Assembly: GCF_001437285.1 (NCBI RefSeq)
Contig: NZ_JQBF01000007.1
Location: 2,111-66,110, forward strand
DNA from: Pediococcus pentosaceus
GTDB lineage: Bacteria; Bacillota; Bacilli; Lactobacillales; Lactobacillaceae
DNA: 64,000 bases
Reading direction: 5' to 3'
Shown here: positions 44,076 through 51,733 of the stretch, piece after piece
Position numbering within the stretch: the stretch's first letter is position 1
Layout: each line of letters opens with the position of its first letter
Translations under genes and position numbers: made by a program
The notes under the pieces: generated by a model
Databases searched by the model: none
The model's input: only the letters and a program-made list of their open reading frames with translations
What the model was told of the DNA's origin: nothing

Positions 44076-45227
44076 CTAAAAATTAAGATAATTGACTAAC
44101 TTTTGAACGGCTTCTTTATTTTGTTCATGGGTAACATGCGTGTAAATATCCATGGTCGTTTTTACATCAGTATGACCTAATCGTTGTTGAACTTCTTTAA
44201 TACTTGCACCAGCAGAGAACAGAGCAGAGCAATGTGTATGCCTAAAGCCGTGAATGGTGATCGGTTTGATATCTATACCATCAATAATACTGTGAAGCCA
44301 TTTTGACGGTGTGTTCAAGGACTTATAGCCATTTAACGTATTAGGGAATACAAGTTGCTCTTTTTGCATGGTGTTATATCCACGTATAAGAAACTCTTTT
44401 TGTTGAGAAACTCGATATCTCTTTAAAGTGGCCACCGTTTCAAAATCAAGATCAATCGTACGTCTACTGGCTTTAGTTTTTGGCGCTTGAATGATTTGCT
44501 TACCTTTCATCCCTTGAGTAAGGGTTTTGTTAATCGACAGGGTGGAATCAGTGAAATTAATATCATTCCATGTAAGAGCTAAGCATTCGCCACGTCTAAC
44601 GCCTGTAAAAGCCAAAATTCTAAACAATGTGAAGCGCTCCAACTCTTTATCTTTATCGATATGGTCAAAGAAACGTTGCAACTCTGATTTATTCCAAAAA
44701 TTGTAGTCCTTGTCGCCACTGGCTTCTTGCCGTTTGGGTAAGGTTATCAGTTTGGCAGGATTAGAGACAACGTAACCACGCTTTAAAGCAAATTCAAATA
44801 CTTGAGTGGTATAATGATACCAACGTTTATAGTTCTGTGAGACTTGCTTAAACCACTTATTAACGGCGCTTTGAACTTGCTTGATGGTAATCGTTCTAAT
44901 TCGTTTATTGCCTAACGCAGGTAATATATGATTTTGAAACATGCCATCAGTTCGTGCTAGAGTACTCTCACGTACAGTGTTTTGGTATTGGTCGTACCAT
45001 TCCGAATGAACTTCACTAAATAAAATATTGTTTTCAGTAGGCAAGCTACTTTTGTTCTCTAATTCCAATTGCAAACGGGATAGGGCAAGGGTAGCTTCTT
45101 TTTTTGTCTTAAAACCACGTCTACGAGTTCGCTTCTTGTTGCCAGTCTGTGAATCAATTCCCATATAGAGTTGAAACATGTATTTGGTGTTGCCGTTTTT
45201 ATCAAGATACTTTTGTACTTTTGCCAT
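44076..45227 (-). CDS. int: Tyrosine-recombinase integrase of the satellite
   Basis: The 383-aa protein (start MAKVQKYLDKNGNTKYMF at 45227) has an AP2-like arm-binding N terminus, an SAM-like core-binding domain (SEVHSEWYDQYQNTVRESTL) and the catalytic domain with Arg in TGVRRGECLAL, His-x-x-Arg in HGFRHTHCS and the nucleophile Tyr in TTMDIYTHV. It inserts and excises the element at the tRNA-Ala 3' end. Its stop is about 100 bp inside the left att core. The gene faces outward, as integrases of many phages and islands do. Confidence 0.93.
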   Translation of the reverse strand: MAKVQKYLDKNGNTKYMFQLYMGIDSQTGNKKRTRRRGFKTKKEATLALSRLQLELENKSSLPTENNILFSEVHSEWYDQYQNTVRESTLARTDGMFQNHILPALGNKRIRTITIKQVQSAVNKWFKQVSQNYKRWYHYTTQVFEFALKRGYVVSNPAKLITLPKRQEASGDKDYNFWNKSELQRFFDHIDKDKELERFTLFRILAFTGVRRGECLALTWNDINFTDSTLSINKTLTQGMKGKQIIQAPKTKASRRTIDLDFETVATLKRYRVSQQKEFLIRGYNTMQKEQLVFPNTLNGYKSLNTPSKWLHSIIDGIDIKPITIHGFRHTHCSALFSAGASIKEVQQRLGHTDVKTTMDIYTHVTHEQNKEAVQKLVNYLNF

Positions 45228-45247
45228 TTTGATCACTCCATAACTTG

Positions 45248-45264
45248 GAAGCTTGCGGAGGCTT
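45248..45264. repeat. AAGCTTGCGGAGGCTT repeat, copy 1
   Basis: GAAGCTTGCGGAGGCTT just upstream of int. The 16-mer recurs at 52009-52024, and a 13-bp part recurs inverted at 60036-60048 next to attR. A shared protein-binding site is possible. Confidence 0.5.
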
Positions 45265-45406
45265 TAAACTATGATAGTGATTTAGCAATGATTAGGGATG
45301 ATTGAACACCATCCCTTACTCCCACTCCCTGAATCGAACAGAGACGTGCTAACCATAGGTGAGATAGACTTTATCGACTATAGGAATATATTTCTTGTAA
45401 AGACGG

Positions 45407-45595
45407 TCAAGGTCTCGAAAGTATTACTAGTATTAGACCAACACACATAAAAATAACACCCCAAAAGATACGAAGACCTATACTATTGCTTTTTAGAAAA
45501 GGACGAGTAATTGTCAAAGCTTTACCTAATATTATTAGATAAGGTCCAATAAGAAAGATAAATGCTCCAATAAGAAAAAACATTTTTGATAGCAT
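45407..45595 (-). CDS. Small two-helix membrane protein downstream of mscL
   Basis: The 62-aa protein has two membrane helices (LIGAFIFLIGPYLIILG and IFWGVIFMCVGLILVIL) joined by a short Lys/Arg/Ser loop. I do not recognise it. It starts 15 bp after the mscL stop on the same strand, with the ribosome site GAGGCGATT, so the two are co-transcribed. It may be cargo acting with the channel, but nothing proves it. Confidence 0.65.
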   Translation of the reverse strand: MLSKMFFLIGAFIFLIGPYLIILGKALTITRPFLKSNSIGLRIFWGVIFMCVGLILVILSRP

Positions 45596-45610
45596 AATCG
45601 CCTCGAATAA

Positions 45611-46015
45611 TTATTTGTTATGTTCCTCGTTGCTAAAAGTTGAAGAATCTGATTTATTGACTAATGCATCTCTTATTTCTTTCAAATATAGTTCTGTATT
45701 ATCAGGGATGACTTCTTCTTCCTCTTTTTGGGGCATTAATTTATTTACGAATTTTACAATTAAGAATACAACGAATGCAATAATTAAAAAGTTGATGACA
45801 GAATTAATAAAACTTCCAATTTTAAATGTTGCATCAAACACTTTGAAACTCCAATCGGAAAAATCAATACCACCAACACATAAGCCAATAAGAGGATTGA
45901 TTAAATAGTTAACTAGAGCTTTTACGATTGATGTAAAAGCACCACCGATAATAACACCAACAGCTAAATCTAGAACGTTACCACGAGAAATAAATTCTTT
46001 AAACTCTTTTATCAC
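45611..46015 (-). CDS. mscL: Large-conductance mechanosensitive channel MscL
   Basis: The 134-aa protein is a clear MscL: N-terminal helix MIKEFKEFISRGNVLDLAVGVIIGGAFTSIV (first helix and pore motif), periplasmic loop, second helix (INFLIIAFVVFLIVKFVNKL) and a charged C-terminal bundle. It opens under membrane tension and releases solutes during osmotic downshock. Its presence in a phage satellite is unusual: it is a host-like gene, most likely picked up as cargo. AGGAGTTGTT precedes the ATG. It might affect survival or lysis of the host when the satellite is induced. Confidence 0.93.
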   Translation of the reverse strand: MIKEFKEFISRGNVLDLAVGVIIGGAFTSIVKALVNYLINPLIGLCVGGIDFSDWSFKVFDATFKIGSFINSVINFLIIAFVVFLIVKFVNKLMPQKEEEEVIPDNTELYLKEIRDALVNKSDSSTFSNEEHNK

Positions 46016-46067
46016 TTAAAAACAACTCCTAATAAAATATGTACAGCTTTTAAAGTCTTCAGATTTT

Positions 46068-46417
46068 GGACTTTTTCCCAATTTCGGGAGAAAGCAATAG
46101 TAAATGTTATTCGCCGATTTTGGCGGTTATTAAAGGGATGGCTGAAAAATCAGCAGACCTGGAGGTGGTCGAAAACTCGGCAGACCTAAGAAGTTGCGCA
46201 AAATTACGCATACCAAGCGGAGAGGTCCGTTCAGTGCCCCTGATAAGTACAGCGGAAAATTCCGCTCAGTGAACGTATATAATTATCAAACTTTCGCTAT
46301 CGGTTTGAACGATAGCAAACGTATGTAATGGCTGATTAAAGATTTATCCAGAATTGGATAGGTCTTTTTCAATATGCTCAAAATTGAGCTGATCTAACAT
46401 CTCGTTAGAATTAACGA
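46068..46417. repeat. Cluster of stem-loops with variable arms and A/T-rich loops
   Basis: At least nine short inverted repeats lie within 350 bp, for example GCTGA-AAAA-TCAGC (46141), AGCGGA-AAAT-TCCGCT (46251), TATCCA-GAAT-TGGATA (46345), GCTCA-AAAT-TGAGC (46376) and TCGTTA-GAAT-TAACGA (46402). Arms differ, loops are nearly the same. The first 25 bp (46068-46092) recur inverted and identical at 58604-58628. Some could be terminators (T runs at 46363 and 46422), others are not. Confidence 0.75.
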
Positions 46418-46456
46418 CATCTTTTTAATAGGCTGAAAACTTGGCTGCTTAAAGAT

Positions 46457-46597
46457 TTAATCCCATCTCCCACTTAGATAAAGTGGAAGTATAGAGACTG
46501 CAAGACCTAACAACAATAAAATCCAGCCAACAAAGGCAAGTGGTCGATTAGTAGCTTTGTAATTTATAAACCAGCCATTTAATCGTATCCCTTCCAT
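46457..46597 (-). CDS. Small membrane protein, 46 aa
   Basis: A 46-residue frame starts MEGIRLNGWFINYKATNRPL and contains one membrane helix (AFVGWILLLLGLAVSILPLYL), ending SGRWD. It lies 22 bp after the 79-aa gene on the same strand. No strong ribosome site is visible, so translation is uncertain; it may be coupled to the gene upstream. I do not recognise it. Confidence 0.45.
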   Translation of the reverse strand: MEGIRLNGWFINYKATNRPLAFVGWILLLLGLAVSILPLYLSGRWD

Positions 46598-46618
46598 AGC
46601 AATTTGATATTTCTATTT

Positions 46619-46858
46619 TTAGCTTCTACTGTTCGATAATCTTGCTTGGACTAGATACATAAAATTTTCTATTTTAGTAATACTCAATATATCTATTTTC
46701 TGTCCGTTATATAATCCAGTAGCATTATCATTAAGTTCAGCTAATAACTTAGCATCATCCTCAAAACTAACTGGCACACTGAAACCATCAAATTTATTAT
46801 TGCTGTCAAAACTGATTTGAGCATTTTTAAGTTGTTTTCCTTCAATAAAGAGTTCCAC
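46619..46858 (-). CDS. Hypothetical 79-aa satellite protein
   Basis: I place the start at GTG 46858, directly after GGAGGATAACT; the longer frame begins upstream of that ribosome site. The protein is beta-rich (ELFIEGKQLKNAQISF, FSVPVSFEDDAKLLAELN) and ends with IENFMYLVQARLSNSRS. No cysteine or membrane segment is present. I do not recognise the family. It lies between the integrase side and the lysogeny module, among small genes that are common accessory positions in such elements. Confidence 0.6.
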   Translation of the reverse strand: MELFIEGKQLKNAQISFDSNNKFDGFSVPVSFEDDAKLLAELNDNATGLYNGQKIDILSITKIENFMYLVQARLSNSRS

Positions 46859-46973
46859 AGTTATCCTCCTAACAAGCATCCTTACCTTCAATTTTTCTTG
46901 TTTTTACAACGGTTACTAACTAAAAAGTTGTGCAACATTACGTATATTGATTCTTAATATATAAGTAGAGCTG

Positions 46974-47129
46974 TTACTTTCTCTTTTTGAAAGATAAACG
47001 TTTTTTATGAAATACACTATGTTTTATACGATCGGTTTCTACATCATTATTGTTAGTAGCCTTCTTAAGCCCTATGGAAGTAAATGTGAAAATAGTTAAG
47101 CCTAACATAATAAAATTTATCTTTTTCAT
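46974..47129 (-). CDS. 51-aa protein with N-terminal hydrophobic helix and basic tail
   Basis: This small frame begins MKKINFIMLGLTIFTFTSIGL, a signal-peptide-like or membrane-anchor segment, followed by an acidic turn and a strongly basic end (HKKRLSFKKRK). Only a weak AGAG ribosome site precedes the ATG. I do not recognise it. It could be a secreted or membrane-bound small peptide. Confidence 0.45.
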   Translation of the reverse strand: MKKINFIMLGLTIFTFTSIGLKKATNNNDVETDRIKHSVFHKKRLSFKKRK

Positions 47130-47376
47130 TTTAATAATCTCTTCAATCTATCGTAATTATTGAGCTACTATTCAATATTAAGTTGGTGTAATTTATACGT
47201 CAATTAATATTGGACATAATTTCCACATACAGAGTCGGACTGTATCTAGTCACCGGAGTGGGAGAGTAGCTTTTTAACTTATTAATATTTGAAATTAAAA
47301 AAGAGTATATTTACTGTCAGTATTATTATAAAATTAAACGAAAATACAAACTAACGTTCGAGAAAGAAGAGCATGT

Positions 47377-48171
47377 ATGAAACCAACAAAAAAAGAGATA
47401 GGTAAGGTGTTATTTGCGGTATTTATTACAATCATAGCAGTGTTTTTTGCTTTTGGATTTACTGCTTTTAATGCGGACATTATTAATAAAATAGTTGCAG
47501 CGTTCACGGCATTGAGTGCATTGTGGCTATGGTTGTTAGATAATTCTAATATGGTTTTTTTAACTTGGAATTCTATAAAAATGCGATACTTTTTGCGAGA
47601 TACTGTGGCTTGGAAAGCAACGTATGTATTTAACGTAGATGTTTGTTTTGACTTTGAAAAGCACTGCAAAGAATACATTAAACAACTAAATTCTAAAAAA
47701 GTTATAGCAAGTGTAATAAAGCAAACCGCCACCCGAATAATCATAGAATTACATGATGGGAAAAAGCAACAACTTTTAAAAATATTCCTGAGTGACAAAG
47801 ACGATGTTTTTCAAATTAGATTTGTACAGTCAGCATCCATGGCATATAAAGATTCAAAAAGTGAATATATGTATTTTCAGAGCCTAATCGAAAAATTCAA
47901 AAAGTATATTTCCCAAGTTGATGGGAAATCATACTTTCTTGGTAGGGATGAATTGTTCACAGTATCGCTTCAATTTAAGAAGAATAATCCCTTTTACCAC
48001 TTGACTGTCAAACACGTGGATAATGTGGACATCGAAAAATTTGATTTGAAATTTAACGATGGCAATGTAGAAGTTAAAATTAGTAAAAATTCAATTACAC
48101 TGATTTCAGAAGAAAAAGACGATATTGCGCTTGCACTAAAAAATTATATTGCAATTTCGGAACATAATTAA
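47377..48171 (+). CDS. Unrecognised membrane-anchored 264-aa cargo protein
   Basis: I do not recognise this protein. Two N-terminal membrane helices (VLFAVFITIIAVFFAFGF and IVAAFTALSALWLWLLD) are followed by a cytosolic domain of about 200 residues with alternating helices and strands and no obvious catalytic motif. The start has GAGAAAGAAGAGC upstream. It is convergent with the next gene, and their stops overlap by 4 bp. The only other plus-strand genes are right of the switch, so it must have its own promoter. A two-helix anchor with a soluble domain is common in phage-exclusion effectors, which is an inference from layout only. Confidence 0.65.
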   Translation: MKPTKKEIGKVLFAVFITIIAVFFAFGFTAFNADIINKIVAAFTALSALWLWLLDNSNMVFLTWNSIKMRYFLRDTVAWKATYVFNVDVCFDFEKHCKEYIKQLNSKKVIASVIKQTATRIIIELHDGKKQQLLKIFLSDKDDVFQIRFVQSASMAYKDSKSEYMYFQSLIEKFKKYISQVDGKSYFLGRDELFTVSLQFKKNNPFYHLTVKHVDNVDIEKFDLKFNDGNVEVKISKNSITLISEEKDDIALALKNYIAISEHN

Positions 48172-48842
48172 AGAGTCTTCACGCTATTAAAGACGTCAAA
48201 TACAGTCTGAAGATACGGTAAAGGTGTTTCTTCCGTTGCTCGAATAGTGTTGTAAACCACTATGGCGCTCTTTTGTGAAAAACCAATTGTTCGTTCTGTC
48301 CCTGCTACGTCCATTTGTGATATTAGATATGTCCCTTTTTCGGAATCTAACGCATCATTTGCTTCTGCGTCTCTGTCAACTTCGTCACCAAAGAAGGCTT
48401 TACTATCTACTAAATCATCGTTAACTTTGAACCATACTCCTTTAATTAGGGCATGTGCCGTACGAATTTTATTGAATTCGAAATGGTAATTTTTAAAATC
48501 AAATCTATCAGGGTACTGTGTCGATAAATCTTTCAAAAAAGCTTTTACAGTTCCAGTTGCACCTGGGACAAAAAAGATATTTGACTTATCGGAATAGTAT
48601 AGTCTGAAGGTATCTGCTTTTTTATAATGTTCATGCACAGTACCATCGTCAAGTATAATTCGTTCATTGATAACACGAAAATAAGTGCAGTCAAAAATAT
48701 GAAAGGTTGTGCTTGAAATAACCCGAGTATCATCAACATTTGCGATGGTACCGGCTTGCTGACCTTTGTGAGTTATCAAAAGAGTATTATCTTTTGGAAA
48801 TAAATTAAATTTAGTGCAAATTCTAAGCGTTAATGAGCGCAT
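48168..48842 (-). CDS. Unrecognised 224-aa protein in the lysogeny-side operon
   Basis: I do not recognise this soluble protein. It is beta-rich, starting MRSLTLRICTKFNLFPKDNTLLITHKG, with a long alpha/beta body and an acidic loop (FFGDEVDRDAEANDALDSEKG). No signal peptide, zinc knuckle or nucleotide motif is evident. AGGAGAATAACTT precedes the ATG. It is 123 bp downstream of the ImmA-like protease gene and on the same strand as the CI repressor, the usual place for genes expressed by the integrated element, such as superinfection-exclusion or anti-phage functions. Confidence 0.65.
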   Translation of the reverse strand: MRSLTLRICTKFNLFPKDNTLLITHKGQQAGTIANVDDTRVISSTTFHIFDCTYFRVINERIILDDGTVHEHYKKADTFRLYYSDKSNIFFVPGATGTVKAFLKDLSTQYPDRFDFKNYHFEFNKIRTAHALIKGVWFKVNDDLVDSKAFFGDEVDRDAEANDALDSEKGTYLISQMDVAGTERTIGFSQKSAIVVYNTIRATEETPLPYLQTVFDVFNSVKTL

Positions 48843-48965
48843 AAGTTATTCTCCTGATATATTTTATTTTTCACAACAATTACTACATGTAGCTAATGTA
48901 AGCCCTACTAAGACGGTATCACTTAATGCAGCCATTTTTTCATTATTATTTATCCAACATTATGA

Positions 48966-49391
48966 TTATTCTTCAGGCATTCCATATGAAGAAACCAATT
49001 CGTTTAATGTTTCTGGATATCGCTCATTTTCTTCTATAAATAAGACACCGAGTAAGGCAGCAGCAAAGACGTCTGATTCGTGCTCTAACTTTGAGTGTCC
49101 AAATCTAATACCAGTGTAATATCCAGATAATCCCTCATGTAAAATTACATGCCCAATTTCGTGAGCCATAGTGTAGTAACGAGAGGGAAGGTACTTAATT
49201 CGTTCATTCAGCATAACAACGGGCTCGTCATTATCATAAGTTGTTTTAGCAAATGGTCTTTTTCCAAATAAGGGAGTCCATTCAACATCTATATTTAACT
49301 TATCAGCAATGATAAACGGATCAGCAGTTTTGTATCTTTCAACCACAGTTTCTACGGCTTCTTTAATTTTATCGGTATTCATAGATAACAC
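48966..49391 (-). CDS. ImmA/IrrE-family metallopeptidase
   Basis: The 141-aa protein has the zinc-peptidase motif H-E-x-x-H in MAHEIGHVILHEG. In ICEBs1 and several phages the ImmA protease cuts the partner repressor after DNA damage or other signals and releases the element from repression. It starts 3 bp after the CI-like repressor stop, an operon arrangement typical for the pair. So induction here may depend on cleavage of the repressor by this protein. GAGGTGTTATCT precedes the ATG. Confidence 0.87.
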   Translation of the reverse strand: MLSMNTDKIKEAVETVVERYKTADPFIIADKLNIDVEWTPLFGKRPFAKTTYDNDEPVVMLNERIKYLPSRYYTMAHEIGHVILHEGLSGYYTGIRFGHSKLEHESDVFAAALLGVLFIEENERYPETLNELVSSYGMPEE

Positions 49392-49394
49392 CTC

Positions 49395-49754
49395 TTAATC
49401 ATGTTTGTGGCGTTTCCAGAATATTGTTGTCATTGCAAGTTTTACTTGCTGCTTTTCTTCCTCAGTTAAATCTTCGCCACCATAAGTCATTCCACCCTCA
49501 AGATTTCTTTCCAAGAAAGTTTCCAAATCTTTTGTATCTTTTTCATTTGCCCAATCAGGTGTCTCATTCTTACCTAATAGGTAATCCACAGTAACGCCTA
49601 AAACGTTAGCAACGGATTCAACTTTATCTATGGACGGATTTTGATTTTTCCATCTGTAAATTGCATTTGTACCTAGTTTGGCTTTTGTGTTAACTTCACG
49701 CAAGCTCATTCCACGTTTTTTTGAAATTTTTTCTATACGTTCAAATATTGTCAT
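49395..49754 (-). CDS. CI-like XRE-family repressor
   Basis: The 119-aa protein has an N-terminal Xre helix-turn-helix (RIEKISKKRGMSLREVNTKAKL, then NAIYRWKNQNPSIDKVESVANVLGV) and an acidic C-terminal part without a LexA-type protease domain. That fits a repressor inactivated by the adjacent ImmA protease. It faces the Cro-like gene across about 260 bp that contains GGTTAA-N5-TTAACC. It maintains the integrated state. Confidence 0.88.
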   Translation of the reverse strand: MTIFERIEKISKKRGMSLREVNTKAKLGTNAIYRWKNQNPSIDKVESVANVLGVTVDYLLGKNETPDWANEKDTKDLETFLERNLEGGMTYGGEDLTEEEKQQVKLAMTTIFWKRHKHD

Positions 49755-49761
49755 ATCAACG

Positions 49762-49824
49762 ATTCTCCGTATTCTAGAGAATTAAATTTAATTTATTGGT
49801 TACAAAAGGTTAATTTATTTAACC
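49762..49824. promoter_or_regulatory. Genetic-switch operators
   Basis: GGTTAATTTATTTAACC (49808-49824) is an inverted repeat, and a half-site GGTTA lies at 49798; GGTTAA recurs close to the Cro gene near 49967. ATTCTC...GAGAAT (49762-49782) is a second dyad beside the repressor start. These are likely binding sites for the CI-like and Cro-like proteins. Confidence 0.5.
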
Positions 49825-50013
49825 AATTAGTTTATATTTAATTCATCAAGTAATTGAGCAATAAAAAACAGACCTATCTAAACAATAACTTTGGCGAGGA
49901 ATTGTGGTAGTAGTAGGCTTTATATTGCTTATTTAGTATGGACTAAGTTTAGCTTATAGGTTAAAAATTGTCAATAACTTGATGAATAAAAAACAGAAAA
50001 GGAAGTGGAAACT

Positions 50014-50223
50014 TTGACAGAAGAAGCAACATTAGAAAATCAAGCTTTAGAGCTCCAACTAAAAATTGAAATTGCTCGTAAGCGTAAAGGGATGACACAA
50101 GAACAATTGACTGCTGCTATTGGCGAGAAGTGGCCTTCAGTGGTAAGCAGGGCAATACGAGGTGATCAATCACCGAAATCCAAACGCGTTCGAGAAAAAA
50201 TTTACAAAGTTTTAGGAATCTAA
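50014..50223 (+). CDS. Cro-like XRE-family regulator
   Basis: The frame from GTG 50005 has AAGGA only one base before it; TTG 50014 has better spacing, giving a 69-aa protein. It contains an Xre HTH (KIEIARKRKGMTQEQLTAAIG, then WPSVVSRAIRGDQSPKSKRVREKI). It is the first plus-strand gene and divergent from the CI-like gene, so it is the Cro/antirepressor side of the switch. AAAGGAGAAAT for the next small gene starts right at its stop. Confidence 0.8.
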   Translation: MTEEATLENQALELQLKIEIARKRKGMTQEQLTAAIGEKWPSVVSRAIRGDQSPKSKRVREKIYKVLGI

Positions 50224-50243
50224 AAAGGAGAAATAAAAACAAA

Positions 50244-50378
50244 ATGCCATATAGAAGAAATGCACCTGTAGATGAGTGGAAAATAAAAACGCTAGGACTA
50301 CGAAAAGGCCTGGCGTACGGAGTGATTATCGGAATTGGTATTGGTTTACTAATTTCATGTTTGATTGATTCAATTTAG
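50244..50378 (+). CDS. 44-aa small membrane protein after cro
   Basis: This frame starts MPYRRNAPVDEWKIKTLG and ends with one membrane helix (AYGVIIGIGIGLLISCLID). AAAGGAG lies about 15 bp before the ATG, slightly far. It is directly downstream of the Cro-like gene. Its last 53 bp overlap the convergent gene at 50326-50829 on the other strand. I do not recognise it. Confidence 0.5.
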   Translation: MPYRRNAPVDEWKIKTLGLRKGLAYGVIIGIGIGLLISCLIDSI

Positions 50379-50829
50379 TTGTTTTAGTCCTTTTATCAGT
50401 AACAACGGATAGATGATCTAAAATTCTAAAATCGTTATTCTTAAAATCTATTACCTCAACTAAAACATCTACAGAAGACTTTGGAGGGAGATTTACAGGC
50501 AAGGGTGTTGTAAATAATGGATATTTATATTCGTCTTCATACCTTTTGTTATAGATAAATATTTTATTGCGACTTAATGAAAACGATAAAGAATTACATC
50601 CTGATTTTGAAGATACTTCCATATCAATGATGCTTATTGGACGGTAAGACAAATTGCTAAGAGTGATATGAACAAAATTTAGATTATATGGGATACCGCC
50701 TTCCGTTTTATAACAATCCATTAAAGAGGCACGAATTGTTACCTTATGGTTATAAATATCAATCAAGAGACGAAGAATGGCAATGATACCACCAACATTA
50801 GCAATGATAGTAAGAGTAGTTTTTAGCAA
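50326..50829 (-). CDS. Unrecognised 167-aa protein, minus strand within early region
   Basis: I do not recognise it. An N-terminal membrane helix (TLTIIANVGGIIAILRLLIDIY) is followed by a beta-rich soluble domain (FVHITLSNLSYRPISIIDMEV, an Ig-like pattern) and a Lys/Asn-rich end. It runs against the early genes, with AAGGAGATTTTATT upstream of its ATG, so it has its own promoter. This is the typical setting of a moron, an independently expressed cargo gene, and its anchor-plus-domain layout fits an envelope or exclusion function (inference). Confidence 0.65.
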   Translation of the reverse strand: MLKTTLTIIANVGGIIAILRLLIDIYNHKVTIRASLMDCYKTEGGIPYNLNFVHITLSNLSYRPISIIDMEVSSKSGCNSLSFSLSRNKIFIYNKRYEDEYKYPLFTTPLPVNLPPKSSVDVLVEVIDFKNNDFRILDHLSVVTDKRTKTTKLNQSNMKLVNQYQFR

Positions 50830-50938
50830 AAATAAAATCTCCTTATGTTTTTTTAATTAATTATACACATGAAAGAAGTAAAACAATATGAACGAATTAC
50901 AAAGTTTTAACTTTAAAGGCAATAAGGAAGTGTAGAAA

Positions 50939-51631
50939 ATGAAATCAAACGTAGTATTTACGGAAACGTTTAGTTTGTATGATGAACCATTTACAACGGC
51001 AGAAATGATAGAGAGATATTCAGGAGTTAAAAGACGCTCCATAAATAAGCTAATAACCACTAATAAAAGAGATTTAGAGGAGTTTGGAGTTTTGCGTTTT
51101 CAAATCGCTAAACCTACTAAAGGGTCAAAAGGTGGACGACCTAAAAAGATTTATCAACTTAATGAAGAACAAGCAACACTATTAATTACTTATCTTGATA
51201 ACACACCGCAAGTAAGAGCATTTAAGAAAGAGTTAGTTCGCCAGTTCTACGCTATGAAAACCGAGCTATTACAGCGTCAGTTAGTTCGTACAAATGGAAA
51301 GGCTGGAAGACGTGAAATGACCGACGCTATCAAAGAAAGCTCAGTATTGAGTGATAAATGGTACGTGTACAGTAACTTTACTAAATTGCTGTATAAAACG
51401 GCGTTAGGGTTTGACGTTAGCAAGTTGCGCGAAGCTAGAGGAGTGAATAAGAAAGCTACTCCCTTAGATTTTCTAAATAAAGCAGAGTTAGACGCCTTAA
51501 ATAAACGTCAAAATCAGATAACCACTTTAATTGATTTAGGGATGGATTATCAAGCGATTAAAGACGTTTTGAGTAATCAAGGTGTTATCTATCAAACAAC
51601 GCTAAAAATACCAGAGAAAGCGAGGAACTAA
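50939..51631 (+). CDS. Rha-like phage regulatory protein
   Basis: The 230-aa protein has an N-terminal DNA-binding Rha/ORF6N-type domain with the pattern YSGVKRRSINKLITTN and GGRPKKIYQLNEEQATLLITYLDNTPQVRAFKKELVRQF, here quoted in part, and a C-terminal helical domain. Rha-type proteins are common early regulators or antirepressors in temperate phages and satellites. AAGGAAGTG precedes the ATG. It begins the early operon that includes the next three small genes and the replication genes. Confidence 0.82.
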   Translation: MKSNVVFTETFSLYDEPFTTAEMIERYSGVKRRSINKLITTNKRDLEEFGVLRFQIAKPTKGSKGGRPKKIYQLNEEQATLLITYLDNTPQVRAFKKELVRQFYAMKTELLQRQLVRTNGKAGRREMTDAIKESSVLSDKWYVYSNFTKLLYKTALGFDVSKLREARGVNKKATPLDFLNKAELDALNKRQNQITTLIDLGMDYQAIKDVLSNQGVIYQTTLKIPEKARN

Positions 51632-51634
51632 GTC

Positions 51635-51721
51635 ATGGTGGCATATATATCAGTAAAAGCATTTCTGTTATGCACGATTTTAGTGCTGGGAGCCTATGAA
51701 TTAGGTAAAGCACACTATTAG
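51635..51721 (+). CDS. 28-aa small membrane protein
   Basis: MVAYISVKAFLLCTILVLGA followed by YELGKAHY, nearly all one hydrophobic helix. CGAGGAACTAAGTC gives a good ribosome site. It starts three bases after the Rha-like stop and ends 12 bp before the next gene. Tightly packed placement supports a real gene, though the product is unknown. Confidence 0.5.
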   Translation: MVAYISVKAFLLCTILVLGAYELGKAHY

Positions 51722-51733
51722 GAGGCGAGAAGT

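Noticed and set aside
46066-46272. 68-codon plus-strand frame rich in Ser/Ala/Glu repeats (EKSADL, ENSADL, AENSAQ)
   Set aside because: Its sequence consists of the hairpin cluster, it has no ribosome site, and the repeated peptide comes from the stem-loop DNA.
47334-47798. 154-codon minus-strand frame
   Set aside because: Antisense to the 264-aa membrane protein, no ribosome site, and low-complexity composition.
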